From: CAZQRW01 sp964596115
Lineage (GTDB): Bacteria; Hydrothermota; UBA3072; B12-G15
Direction of reading: 5' to 3'
NCBI GenBank assembly: GCA_964596115.1
Contig: CAZQRW010000003.1
Location: 1-64,000, forward strand
DNA length: 64,000 bases
Shown in pieces: positions 33,339 to 40,915 of this stretch. Numbering within the stretch: the first letter of the stretch is position 1; every line of letters begins with the position of its first letter. The notes under the pieces are model-generated. The model was given only the letters and a program-made list of their open reading frames with translations, did not search any database and had not been told where the DNA came from. The position numbers and the translations under genes were made by a program.

Positions 33339-34284
33339 GATAGCGAGAGGTATATTCGCTAAAGAAGGAAAGGAATTAATAAATATTTCTAAGAGAATTG
33401 GGAAACATTTCTTTGAGGCTATTGGTATTTTATCTAAGTGTAAAGGAAGGGTAATTGTGACAGGTGTTGGCAAATCAGGCCTGGCAGGAAGAAAAATTGC
33501 CTCTACATTTTCCAGTACTGGTACACCTGCTTTTTTTATTCATCCTACGGAAGCCTTGCATGGAGAGATTGGTCTGGTGAGAAAAAATGACGTAGGACTC
33601 ATTCTCTCTAAGAGCGGAGAATCCGAAGAGGTTATAAATGTAGCCCTTTTAATGAAAAATTTTGGGATACCTGTCATATCTATTACTTCTTCTCCTCATT
33701 CCCAGATTGCAAAGATATCAGATGTATGTCTTGAAGTGAAGGTTAATGGAGAAGTCTGTCCTTACAATCTTTCCCCAACAACCTCAACAACTGCTTCGCT
33801 TGTAATGGGAGATGCGCTTGCCATAGTATTATTAAAATTAAAAAATATTACAAAAGAAGAATTGGCACGAATTCATCCTGCGGGAACCATTGGTAAAAAA
33901 TTAATGTATCTTGTAAAGGATTTAATGTTGACTGGATCTTATGTACCTATAGTAAAAACGGATGTAAGAATGGAAAAAGTTATACTCGAAATGACTTCTA
34001 AGAGAGGAATTACCAGTGTAGTTGACAAGAGAAATAAGGTTGTTGGTGTTATTACAGATGGTGATTTGAGAAGGGCGTTGAAAGGCAACAAAAATATTTT
34101 TGAGTTTAAAGCAAGCGATATCATGACAAAGAACCCCAAAATAATATCACCAGATGAATATGTTGAGAGTGCAATCAAAAAAATGGAAGAAAATAGGATA
34201 ACAGCATTAATAGTGACAGATAAAAAAAATACTCCTATAGGGATAATTCATCTGCATGATATTATGCAGAGGGGGGTGATATAA
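33301..34284 (+). CDS. kdsD: Arabinose-5-phosphate isomerase
   Basis: A 327-residue isomerase converting ribulose 5-phosphate to arabinose 5-phosphate, the first Kdo-committed precursor. A SIS domain (about 30-175: VVTG-type GVGKSGLAGRKIASTF, STGTPAFFIHPTEALHGEIG, SKSGESEEV) is followed by two CBS domains (GVITDGDLRRAL; TALIVTDKKNTPIGIIHLHD). The ATG at 33301 lies inside kdsC, with GGAG 13 nt upstream. The stop TAA at 34282-34284 sits inside the presumed start region of ecfT. Confidence 0.95.
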   Translation: MSYSKNLEQQIIEIARGIFAKEGKELINISKRIGKHFFEAIGILSKCKGRVIVTGVGKSGLAGRKIASTFSSTGTPAFFIHPTEALHGEIGLVRKNDVGLILSKSGESEEVINVALLMKNFGIPVISITSSPHSQIAKISDVCLEVKVNGEVCPYNLSPTTSTTASLVMGDALAIVLLKLKNITKEELARIHPAGTIGKKLMYLVKDLMLTGSYVPIVKTDVRMEKVILEMTSKRGITSVVDKRNKVVGVITDGDLRRALKGNKNIFEFKASDIMTKNPKIISPDEYVESAIKKMEENRITALIVTDKKNTPIGIIHLHDIMQRGVI

Positions 34285-35039
34285 TCTTTGGATACAACAT
34301 TTTTCCCAAAGTAGAATCCACTCTTGGAAGGGTTGATCCTCTCATAAAAATTGTATTTTCACTTATTTTTGCTGTTGTTGTACTAATTACCAAAGATATA
34401 AAAGATTATCTTATTTTAACTATATTGGCGATTGCCCCTTTTTTCTTTTCAAGTATTTCTTTTAAAAGGGTCTTAAAAATCTTTACCCCTTTCCTGATTC
34501 TTTTCGTTTTTACGATGTTATTTCACGCATTTTTAACCCCCGGTGAAATTATATTTCAGGTTGGTTTTTTACACATTACAAAAGCTGGGTTAAGAAATGG
34601 TGTAATTTTTTCTATGCGTTTAATGTTGCTTATTCTATCTGCTTCTGTGTTTACATTGACAACTTATCCATTTGACCTTTCTGATAGATTAGCAGGACTT
34701 TTTTTCAATATCAAGAAAACCCTTCTTAGAGAGATACCTTTTATGCTTGGCCTATCAATGCGGTTTATCCCAACACTCTTTGCAGAAGGGCGAAGGATAT
34801 TGTTAGCTCAAAGAGCGAGAGGTATTAACATTAAAATAGGAAAGGCTGTATTTTCTATATTATTCCCTGTTGTTCTATCTGCTATTAGAAAAGGAGATGA
34901 ACTGGGGAATGCATTGTCAGCCAGAGGTTTTGAACCCGGTGAAAGAAGGACTCTACTTGTAAGAAAGAGAGAGTATTATCTTGATATAGCTTTCTTGATA
35001 TATGCTTTTTTACCTATTTTTCTTGTTATATTTATATGA
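34284..35039 (+). CDS. ecfT: Energy-coupling factor transporter transmembrane protein EcfT, non-canonical start
   Basis: About 251 residues with five or so membrane segments and both EcfT signatures, AQRARG and SARGFEPGERR. The family's N-terminal segment (here PKVESTLGRVDPLIKIVF) is encoded upstream of the only in-frame NTG codon (TTG at 34425). Between the kdsD stop and that TTG there is no ATG, GTG or TTG in frame. The likeliest start is ATC at 34284, in a TAATC junction where TAATG is expected, 3 nt after GGGGGTGAT; ATA at 34281 is an alternative. No ecfA ATPase or S-component is nearby, so its partners must lie elsewhere. truA follows, as in Firmicutes. Confidence 0.8.
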   Translation: MFGYNIFPKVESTLGRVDPLIKIVFSLIFAVVVLITKDIKDYLILTILAIAPFFFSSISFKRVLKIFTPFLILFVFTMLFHAFLTPGEIIFQVGFLHITKAGLRNGVIFSMRLMLLILSASVFTLTTYPFDLSDRLAGLFFNIKKTLLREIPFMLGLSMRFIPTLFAEGRRILLAQRARGINIKIGKAVFSILFPVVLSAIRKGDELGNALSARGFEPGERRTLLVRKREYYLDIAFLIYAFLPIFLVIFI

Positions 35040-35746
35040 GGAATATAAAAATCACGATAGAATATGATGGGACAGATTTCTATGGTTGGCAAAGGCAACC
35101 CTCAAAGAGAACTGTCCAGGGGGATATAGAAAGGGTCATAAGGCGTATTACTGGTGAAAAAACAAGTGTAAAAGGTTCGGGGAGAACAGATGCAGGAGTG
35201 CATGCAGTAGGTCAGGTCGCGAATTTTTTCTTAGAAAAAGATATACGTTTAGAAAGATTAATGGCAAGTATGAATAGTTTACTTAATAATGATATTTACA
35301 TAAAGTTCATAGAATCAGTTCCAAAAGATTTTGATGCCAGATTTTCCGCTATTTCTAGAACTTATAGATATTATTTGTTTTTAGGGAGGTCACCCATCAG
35401 AAGGAGGTATGTATGGGAATTTTCTCATCCTTTAAACCTCGATATAATGATAAAATCAACGGATATGTTTAGAGGAGAGAAGGATTATACTCATCTTTCT
35501 ACAAAGGATTCTGGAAAATGCACGGTTCTGCGGGTAGATATGTTAAAAGATAATGAAACTGTCATTATTGAAATTGAAGCAAATAGATTTCTCAGAAGGA
35601 TGGTTAGGGGGATAATTGGTACACTTATTAGTCTGGGCACTGGCAAAATGAAGATCGAGGATTTAGCCCTTATTTTCTTGGGAAAAATAAAGAGGCCAGG
35701 AATAGCCCCTCCTCAAGGTTTATTCCTGTACAATGTAAGATATTAG
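35036..35746 (+). CDS. truA: tRNA pseudouridine(38-40) synthase
   Basis: A 236-residue enzyme converting U38-U40 of the tRNA anticodon arm to pseudouridine. The catalytic Asp is in GSGRTDAGVHA. Other segments are EYDGTDFYGWQRQP, TVQGDIE, SRTYRYYL and FLRRMVRGIIGTL. It is the last gene of the cmk-truA block; the bidirectional terminator at 35847 follows about 100 nt later. It overlaps ecfT by 4 nt. Confidence 0.96.
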   Translation: MRNIKITIEYDGTDFYGWQRQPSKRTVQGDIERVIRRITGEKTSVKGSGRTDAGVHAVGQVANFFLEKDIRLERLMASMNSLLNNDIYIKFIESVPKDFDARFSAISRTYRYYLFLGRSPIRRRYVWEFSHPLNLDIMIKSTDMFRGEKDYTHLSTKDSGKCTVLRVDMLKDNETVIIEIEANRFLRRMVRGIIGTLISLGTGKMKIEDLALIFLGKIKRPGIAPPQGLFLYNVRY

Positions 35747-35846
35747 ATTAGTAAAAAAAATTTTATCTTTAGTGATATTTTTTCCAGGGTTTTTGTTGAT
35801 AGTAAAAGTGTTTCTCGTGATGTAATGTATAGTTGTTTTTAGTCCA

Positions 35847-35878
35847 AAGAAAAGGGGGGCTTTTCCCCCCCCTTTTTT
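35847..35878. terminator. Bidirectional intrinsic terminator between truA and hsp20
   Basis: AAAAGGGGGG (35850-35859) pairs with a C-run (35865-35872) around CTTTT and is followed by six Ts on the plus strand. On the minus strand the same hairpin is followed by TTTTC. It closes both the truA block and the convergent hsp20 gene, whose stop codon overlaps the T-run. Confidence 0.85.
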
Positions 35879-36323
35879 ACTTCACAGAGACCTCGATTTC
35901 TTTTGGTTTAGATTTCTCAGATTTAGGAAGATTTATTTTAAGGACACCATGTTCATAAGAAGCTTTAATTTTGTTCTCGTCAACTTCTACAGGGAGTGTT
36001 ATTACTCTTTGAAATTTACCATAGGAGCGTTCAATTCTGTGGTAAGTTTCATCTTTTTCCTCTTTTTCTAACTTCCTTTCACCGCTTATAGATAGCTGGT
36101 CTCCGTGGATGGTAACCTTGACATCTTCCTTTTTCATACCGGGCAATTCTGCAGTAACAACAATGTTGTCTCTGGTTTCCTTTATGTCCACAGCTGGAAA
36201 CCAAATTTCCTCACCTTTTTCGGGTAGAATTCCAAGATACTCCTTGAATATTCTGTCAAAGTCATCCTTAAGGGATATTAAATCTCTGAATGGATCCCAT
36301 TTAGCAATATCTCTTTTAGCCAT
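35877..36323 (-). CDS. Small heat-shock protein, Hsp20/alpha-crystallin family
   Basis: A 148-residue ATP-independent chaperone. The N-terminal KWDPFRDLISLKDDFDRIF is the usual Hsp20 opening. The alpha-crystallin domain (about 45-140) contains DNIVVTAELPGMKKEDVKV, ISGERK, and VIKASYEHGVLKINLPK with the family's A-x-x-x-x-G-V-L pattern. It has a strong GGAGGTGAT ribosome site and its own promoter. No CIRCE-type operator is seen. Confidence 0.95.
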   Translation of the reverse strand: MAKRDIAKWDPFRDLISLKDDFDRIFKEYLGILPEKGEEIWFPAVDIKETRDNIVVTAELPGMKKEDVKVTIHGDQLSISGERKLEKEEKDETYHRIERSYGKFQRVITLPVEVDENKIKASYEHGVLKINLPKSEKSKPKEIEVSVK

Positions 36324-36372
36324 ATTATCACCTCCTTTTATCTATAATTATCTTTACACGATTTCCATAATA

Positions 36373-36400
36373 ATAATAATTAAAAATTATCTTTTGTCAA
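36373..36400 (-). promoter_or_regulatory. Promoter of hsp20
   Basis: On the minus strand, TTGACA (36395-36400) and TATTAT (36373-36378) have a 16-bp spacer. This gives a leader of about 43 nt carrying GGAGGTGAT. Confidence 0.65.
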
Positions 36401-36432
36401 GGGTTAACAATTATTTTTTTTAAAAAATTCTA

Positions 36433-36460
36433 TTGACAAACCTGAAGAAGTATGTTAAAA
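36433..36460 (+). promoter_or_regulatory. Possible promoter of the PTS IIA-zinc ribbon pair
   Basis: TTGACA at 36433-36438 is exact. A weak -10 (TTAAAA, 36455-36460) lies 16 bp downstream, 6 nt before the ATG at 36467. The geometry matches the leaderless promoters, but the -10 is poor and a GGAG lies in the gap. Confidence 0.35.
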
Positions 36461-36466
36461 GGAGAT

Positions 36467-36931
36467 ATGAAGTTTAGAGAGATTTTTAAATCTATAAAAG
36501 TTATCTTGGATCTTGAAGCAAAAGATAAAACAGAAGCGATTAAAAAGATAGTTGGATATCTTCCTATAAACAGTGATGAAAAAAAGGAAATATTATTTAG
36601 TGCCATAATAAGCAGAGAAAAATTAGGTTCTACAGGGATTGGGCACGGTATTGCTGTTCCTCATGCCAGAAGCCTTATTCCCAGAGATCTTTGTGTTGTT
36701 GTTGCAAGATTGAAAAACCCAATTGATTTTGAATCTCTTGACAATAAACCTGTTAGGTTGATTTTTCTTGTAGTTGCTCCCCCTATTGATTTCAAGAATA
36801 GATATTTAATAACCCTTGGCAAGATTGCAGAGATATCAAGAAAGATTGCAAACGATAAGAGGATATTTAATATTGAAAAAGAAGAAGAGTTTTTGAGAGA
36901 ACTCGAACGGCTTTTAGATAAATCAAAATGA
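36467..36931 (+). CDS. PTS EIIA domain protein (fructose/nitrogen type)
   Basis: About 154 residues. The phosphorylatable His66 is in GIGHGIAVPHAR, and the fold pattern (SREKLGSTGIG, LIFLVVAPP) is EIIA-Fru/Ntr. No PTS permease, HPr or EI gene is nearby, so a regulatory (PtsN-like) role is more likely than sugar uptake. An ATG at 36452 would add five residues; I prefer 36467 for its promoter geometry, but this is uncertain. The stop overlaps the next start as ATGA. Confidence 0.85.
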   Translation: MKFREIFKSIKVILDLEAKDKTEAIKKIVGYLPINSDEKKEILFSAIISREKLGSTGIGHGIAVPHARSLIPRDLCVVVARLKNPIDFESLDNKPVRLIFLVVAPPIDFKNRYLITLGKIAEISRKIANDKRIFNIEKEEEFLRELERLLDKSK

Positions 36932-37263
36932 ATTCTCAATTAGTTTATCTAATATCTCTACAGGAGATTGATATGCTTATTAAGGATAAGAAAAGGGAGG
37001 AAAAAGCAGGTTATAAAATGGAGGACATTGAGGAATTTAACAAAGCAAGGGAAAGTATACTCTCTCATATTGAACCACATCTCCTCAGAAAATACCAGCG
37101 ATTAAAGGAACGATATGGTAATGCAGTAGTCCCAGTAGTTGCAGGCATATGTCAGGGTTGTTTTATGCTTCTTCCTACCTCTCTCGTTTCTCAGAAGGGT
37201 AAAAACGAACGTATACATACTTGCCCAAATTGTGGAAGAATCCTTTTTTGGGCAGACGAATAG
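36928..37263 (+). CDS. Short C4-type zinc-ribbon protein (CdsZ-like)
   Basis: A 111-residue protein with zinc ligands C75, C78 (CQGC), C99 and C102 (CPNCGRIL), the C-terminal ribbon of the CdsZ/DUF164 family. In that family a long coiled coil precedes the ribbon. Here the helical part is only about 65 residues, with the remnant QEIDMLIKDKKREEKAG and a KYQRLKERYG stretch, so it is a shortened version. The family is linked to RNA processing or protein handling, without firm function. Confidence 0.75.
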   Translation: MNSQLVYLISLQEIDMLIKDKKREEKAGYKMEDIEEFNKARESILSHIEPHLLRKYQRLKERYGNAVVPVVAGICQGCFMLLPTSLVSQKGKNERIHTCPNCGRILFWADE

Positions 37264-37264
37264 T

Positions 37265-38254
37265 CTAATTTAAAGAGTTAGCAGAAAATACAAAATAAGA
37301 ATGATATCCATTTCTTTTTAAGATATTTATCTCTTTTTTAATATTAGTTTGGTTGCATATGAAAGCTCCTAATGATGGATAGGCCTTTTTAGGGAGTTTT
37401 TTTATTTGCCTGTAGAAATTATTGGTGTCGTTTGTGTAAATCATTGGAATAACAAAATCCACGATACCTTTCGATAACCATGTTTCCCAATCTTGATAAT
37501 AAAATCTTTTTGCAATTTTACTATCCGACATAACACAGACACCGCAAGGTAATGAGATATCAGAAATTAGTTTTTGTAGGAATGCTGTAATTTGCGAAGT
37601 TCTGTCCTGCGAGAAAATTAATTTTATGTTCCCATTGAGTATGAAAGTCAGAGGATCTTTGGGGGTAATATAGTATTTCTTGAAGAAGCTTTCAACTGCA
37701 GGATTTTCATAACCGAAGATTGAGGATGGGTACCTTAAATAATCAAATATTATACCGTCTATGGGATAATTATTAATCAATGTAAACAAATATTTATGTA
37801 GCATTTTTTCATAATCCATTGCGTAAGGAGAAATGAAGTATCCTGGCAAACCTCTTTTTTTTAATTCAATAATACTCATATCTATGTTTTTTTCCCCATA
37901 TTTGTCAACTATAAACCACTCAGGATGGCTAAAAACAAGATGGTGAGCCTTATGTGGGAATGGTGCTTGAGACCACGAGTAAAATACATTTATCCAGGAG
38001 AAGACTTTTATATTGTTCTTATGAGCACTTTCAATTAATATTTTCAGTATATCCTTGTTAGTTTTCAATTCTTCAAATCTCGGGAAAAATTTATTTTTGA
38101 ATATAGATTCCCCCCTGGCAAATGTCTGTATAGCTATTGTATTCAGGTGATTTTTTTTGCATTTTTCAATAATAGTTTGTACTTCCTGATCTTTTACCAG
38201 TTCCCATCTAATTACAAAAAGACCTTTAATAGAAAGGAATAAGAGAAAGAGCAT
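37265..38254 (-). CDS. Glycoside hydrolase-like protein (GHL10/DUF187-type)
   Basis: A 329-residue TIM-barrel protein resembling the GHL10 family. An N-terminal hydrophobic segment (LFLLFLSIKGLFVI) could be a signal or anchor. Recognisable parts are NTIAIQTFARGESIF, HKNNIKVFSWINVFY, HPEWFIVDKYGE, and FISPYAMDYEKML with DGIIFDYLRYP, where Asp and Tyr/Arg of the family occur. The substrate is unknown. It starts at a TAATG overlap with the epimerase, so it shares the sugar operon and may act on a surface polysaccharide. Confidence 0.75.
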   Translation of the reverse strand: MLFLLFLSIKGLFVIRWELVKDQEVQTIIEKCKKNHLNTIAIQTFARGESIFKNKFFPRFEELKTNKDILKILIESAHKNNIKVFSWINVFYSWSQAPFPHKAHHLVFSHPEWFIVDKYGEKNIDMSIIELKKRGLPGYFISPYAMDYEKMLHKYLFTLINNYPIDGIIFDYLRYPSSIFGYENPAVESFFKKYYITPKDPLTFILNGNIKLIFSQDRTSQITAFLQKLISDISLPCGVCVMSDSKIAKRFYYQDWETWLSKGIVDFVIPMIYTNDTNNFYRQIKKLPKKAYPSLGAFICNQTNIKKEINILKRNGYHSYFVFSANSLN

Positions 38255-39168
38255 TATAGATGGTTTCTAAACCAATCATACGTTCGTTTTAAACCTTCCT
38301 CAAGGGTAAATTGAGTAGACCATCCAAGTTTTTCTTTTGCCTTGGAGACATTTAGTGATATCCTATCAACCTCTCCTTCTCTCTTTGGCTTGTACACAGG
38401 TTTTGTATCCTTATGGGCTATTTTTTGAAGAAGGTTTAGAAGTTCTTCTACGCTTGTTTCTATCCCTGAGCTTATGTTGAATGTATCTCTGTGACCTTTA
38501 TGAATAGAAAGAATATTAGCAGAAACAACATCTTCTACGAATACGTAGTCTCTTTTCATTTTTCCAAAACCGTAAAGAATTGGTTTTGCATCTTCAATTA
38601 AAGCCTTTGAAAATATAGCAACTACACCTGCTTCTCCATAAGGATCTTGCCTTGGACCATAGACATTTCCATATCTCAGTATAGTGTAATTCAAATCCTC
38701 CCAGAAGCCAAAAATACGCAAATAATGCTCTGCAGATAATTTCGAGACGCCATACGCAGACATTGGCTCAGGGATCATTTTTTCATCTGCAAACACTTTA
38801 TCGCCATATATGGCCCCACCTGTGGATGAAAATATAAATTTTTTCACCCCTGCTTTGATGGAGGCTTTTATGATGTTAATCGTTCCACCAATATTAACAG
38901 ATTGATCAAATAGTGGATCCTTCAGGGATTTCCTTACATCTATTTGTGCAGCAAGATGGAAAACAAGGTCAGGTTTAAAGGATAAAAAAATGTGGTCAAT
39001 TGTTCTATCCCGAATATCCAGTTTCAGAAATCGTGCCTTTGTATTAAGGTTATTTTTTTTACCTGTTGATAAGTCATCTATAATTAAAACTTGATTCTTT
39101 TCTTTGAGTAGCCTATCAACAAGATGAGAGCCAATAAATCCAGCGCCTCCAGTAACAATTGCCTTCAT
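38254..39168 (-). CDS. NAD-dependent nucleotide-sugar epimerase/dehydratase
   Basis: A 304-residue extended SDR enzyme. The NAD motif is VTGGAGFIGSHLVDRLL and the catalytic YxxxK is YGVSKLSAE, with the Ser/Thr residue in FSSTGGAIYG. RYGNVYGPRQDPYGEAGV is typical of UDP-glucose/UDP-GlcNAc(A) 4-epimerases. With the adjacent 6-dehydrogenase it probably makes a UDP-hexuronic acid such as UDP-GalNAcA. It overlaps the dehydrogenase by 1 nt (TAATG). Confidence 0.88.
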   Translation of the reverse strand: MKAIVTGGAGFIGSHLVDRLLKEKNQVLIIDDLSTGKKNNLNTKARFLKLDIRDRTIDHIFLSFKPDLVFHLAAQIDVRKSLKDPLFDQSVNIGGTINIIKASIKAGVKKFIFSSTGGAIYGDKVFADEKMIPEPMSAYGVSKLSAEHYLRIFGFWEDLNYTILRYGNVYGPRQDPYGEAGVVAIFSKALIEDAKPILYGFGKMKRDYVFVEDVVSANILSIHKGHRDTFNISSGIETSVEELLNLLQKIAHKDTKPVYKPKREGEVDRISLNVSKAKEKLGWSTQFTLEEGLKRTYDWFRNHL

Positions 39169-40472
39169 TATCTTAAGCCAAGTTTATAAATTTTGTTTGA
39201 ATTTATGCCTTTTGTGGCATTGCGGGTATCAAGAATTATTGTTGAGTGTTTTACAATAAAATTAAAATCATAAAAATCATGTGCATCGATAATTACAAGG
39301 GCATTTGCACTTTTTAAAGTTTTTTCAGTTATTTCTGTAGATTTATAGGTTTTGTTATTTATAGTAATCTGTGGAACGAAAGGATCATTATATAAGATTT
39401 TTCCTGCTCGAGGGGAGAGCAGTTTTATTATTCTAATCGCAGCAGAATTTCTCGTATCTTTTATATTTTCTTTAAATGCAACGCCAAGAATAAATATAGT
39501 AGATCCCTTCAGCATAATATTATTTTGATTCAGGATATATTGAAGTTTATCTACAACATAGTATGGCATATTTTCGTTTACTCTTGCAGATAATTCAATA
39601 AAAGAAGTATGAAAATCATACTCTCTTGCTTTCCAGGAGAGATAATATGGATCAATTGGTATACAATGTCCGCCAAGGCCAGGGCCTGGGTAAAAGGGCA
39701 TATACCCAAATGGTTTGGTTTTCGCAGCTTCAATAACTTCCCATATATCGATATTGCCCATTCTTTCACATAAGAGTGCAAGCTCGTTCACAAGTGCTAT
39801 ATTTACATTCCTGAATATATTCTCGAGTAATTTTGTCATTTCTGCAACCCTCGGTGAGGATACAATGTGAACCTTATCAACTATTTTTTTATAGAGTAGG
39901 GCAGTTAGCCTTGTGCATTCAGGAGTGACACCACCAACTACAACGGGAATCTCGTGAGGCCTAAATTTTTTGTTTCCTGGATCTACTCTTTCTGGAGCAA
40001 AAGAGAGAAAAAAATCTTTGCCGACACTTAGACCGCTTTTTTCAAGTATGGGGAGCACCTCTTTTTCTGTGGTTTCTGGATATGTGGTACTTTTTAAAAT
40101 AATGAGTTGGTCTTTTCTAAGGTATTTTGAAATTTCTTCTGCTGCTGCCATTACGAATCTGAGATCCGGATCCTTTGTTGCAGTAAACGGTGTAGGAACA
40201 CAGATATTTATGACGTCACAATCAGAAATCATTTTGTAATCATTGTAAAAAGTAAATTGGCCATTCTTTACATAAGGTTTAATATCTTCATTTGTAACAT
40301 CATCTATGTATGAAATCCCCTTTTTTAACATATGGAGTTTTTCGTTAGAAAGGTCTATACCAATCACCTTATAGTTCTTTTGTAGAAAAGAAAAGGCCAA
40401 TGGTATACCTACATAACCTAGACCCACTATTCCAATTACTGCAGTTTTTTCATTTATTTTTTTGTCAAGCAT
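39168..40472 (-). CDS. Nucleotide-sugar 6-dehydrogenase (WbpA/UDP-GlcNAc dehydrogenase type)
   Basis: About 434 residues; oxidises UDP-sugar C6 to the acid. The NAD motif is GIVGLGYVGIPLA. The catalytic Cys is in PGPGLGGHCIPIDP, followed by YYLSWKAREYDF, which favours the UDP-HexNAc (WbpA) group over UDP-glucose dehydrogenases. The start at 40472 (MLDKKINEK) is set by a leaderless promoter. An in-frame ATG eight codons upstream overlaps the spacer and cannot be on the transcript. It heads the three-gene minus-strand operon. Confidence 0.9.
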   Translation of the reverse strand: MLDKKINEKTAVIGIVGLGYVGIPLAFSFLQKNYKVIGIDLSNEKLHMLKKGISYIDDVTNEDIKPYVKNGQFTFYNDYKMISDCDVINICVPTPFTATKDPDLRFVMAAAEEISKYLRKDQLIILKSTTYPETTEKEVLPILEKSGLSVGKDFFLSFAPERVDPGNKKFRPHEIPVVVGGVTPECTRLTALLYKKIVDKVHIVSSPRVAEMTKLLENIFRNVNIALVNELALLCERMGNIDIWEVIEAAKTKPFGYMPFYPGPGLGGHCIPIDPYYLSWKAREYDFHTSFIELSARVNENMPYYVVDKLQYILNQNNIMLKGSTIFILGVAFKENIKDTRNSAAIRIIKLLSPRAGKILYNDPFVPQITINNKTYKSTEITEKTLKSANALVIIDAHDFYDFNFIVKHSTIILDTRNATKGINSNKIYKLGLR

Positions 40473-40478
40473 AATGAG

Positions 40479-40506
40479 ATTATATGATTCAGGCATATTT
40501 TGTCAA
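40479..40506 (-). promoter_or_regulatory. Leaderless promoter of the surface-sugar operon
   Basis: On the minus strand, TTGACA (40501-40506) and TATAAT (40479-40484), both exact, have a 16-bp spacer. The -10 box ends 6 nt before the ATG at 40472. A 12-bp palindrome, CTTAATATTAAG (40554-40565), lies about 50 bp upstream and could be an operator for either divergent gene. Confidence 0.75.
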
Positions 40507-40643
40507 GTGAGAAACAAGTTTTGAATCGCCGATTTATCATTCGGGAGATTTTTCTTAATATTAAGTTGCCATCTGATTGCTTTATAAGATATCATAGTCT
40601 TTATGAATGGGCATATAGTAGTAACTAGGGTAATAAAAATTTA

Positions 40644-40671
40644 TTGACATGATTTATAAGTAGTATATAAT
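40644..40671 (+). promoter_or_regulatory. Promoter of the tatA-Tat substrate pair
   Basis: TTGACA at 40644-40649 and TATAAT at 40666-40671, both exact, have a 16-bp spacer. GGAG at 40681-40684 precedes the ATG at 40691, so this gene has a short leader with a ribosome site. Confidence 0.75.
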
Positions 40672-40690
40672 TAAAAAAAAGGAGAGAAAT

Positions 40691-40915
40691 ATGTTTGGAA
40701 CAATTGGATGGCCAGAGATTATTTTAATTCTGGTAGTTATTCTTCTTATTTTTGGTGCTAGAAAATTACCAGAGGCAGGTAAAGCACTTGGAAAGGGAAT
40801 TAGGGAATTTAAAAAAGCCTTAAAGGGCATAGAAGAGGATATTGAGGAACCTGGAGAAGAAAAGGAAGAGAACAAATCAGACGAAACACAGAAAAAGAAG
40901 GGGAAAAGAAAATGA
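40691..40915 (+). CDS. tatA: Sec-independent translocase protein TatA/E
   Basis: A 74-residue Tat pore component. One membrane helix (PEIILILVVILLIFG) is followed by the hinge GARKLPEAGKALGKGIREFKK and an acidic then basic tail. The FG after the helix and the amphipathic helix fit TatA/TatE. tatC is not in the window. It overlaps the next gene by 4 nt (ATGA), which makes the next product a likely dedicated cargo. Confidence 0.92.
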   Translation: MFGTIGWPEIILILVVILLIFGARKLPEAGKALGKGIREFKKALKGIEEDIEEPGEEKEENKSDETQKKKGKRK

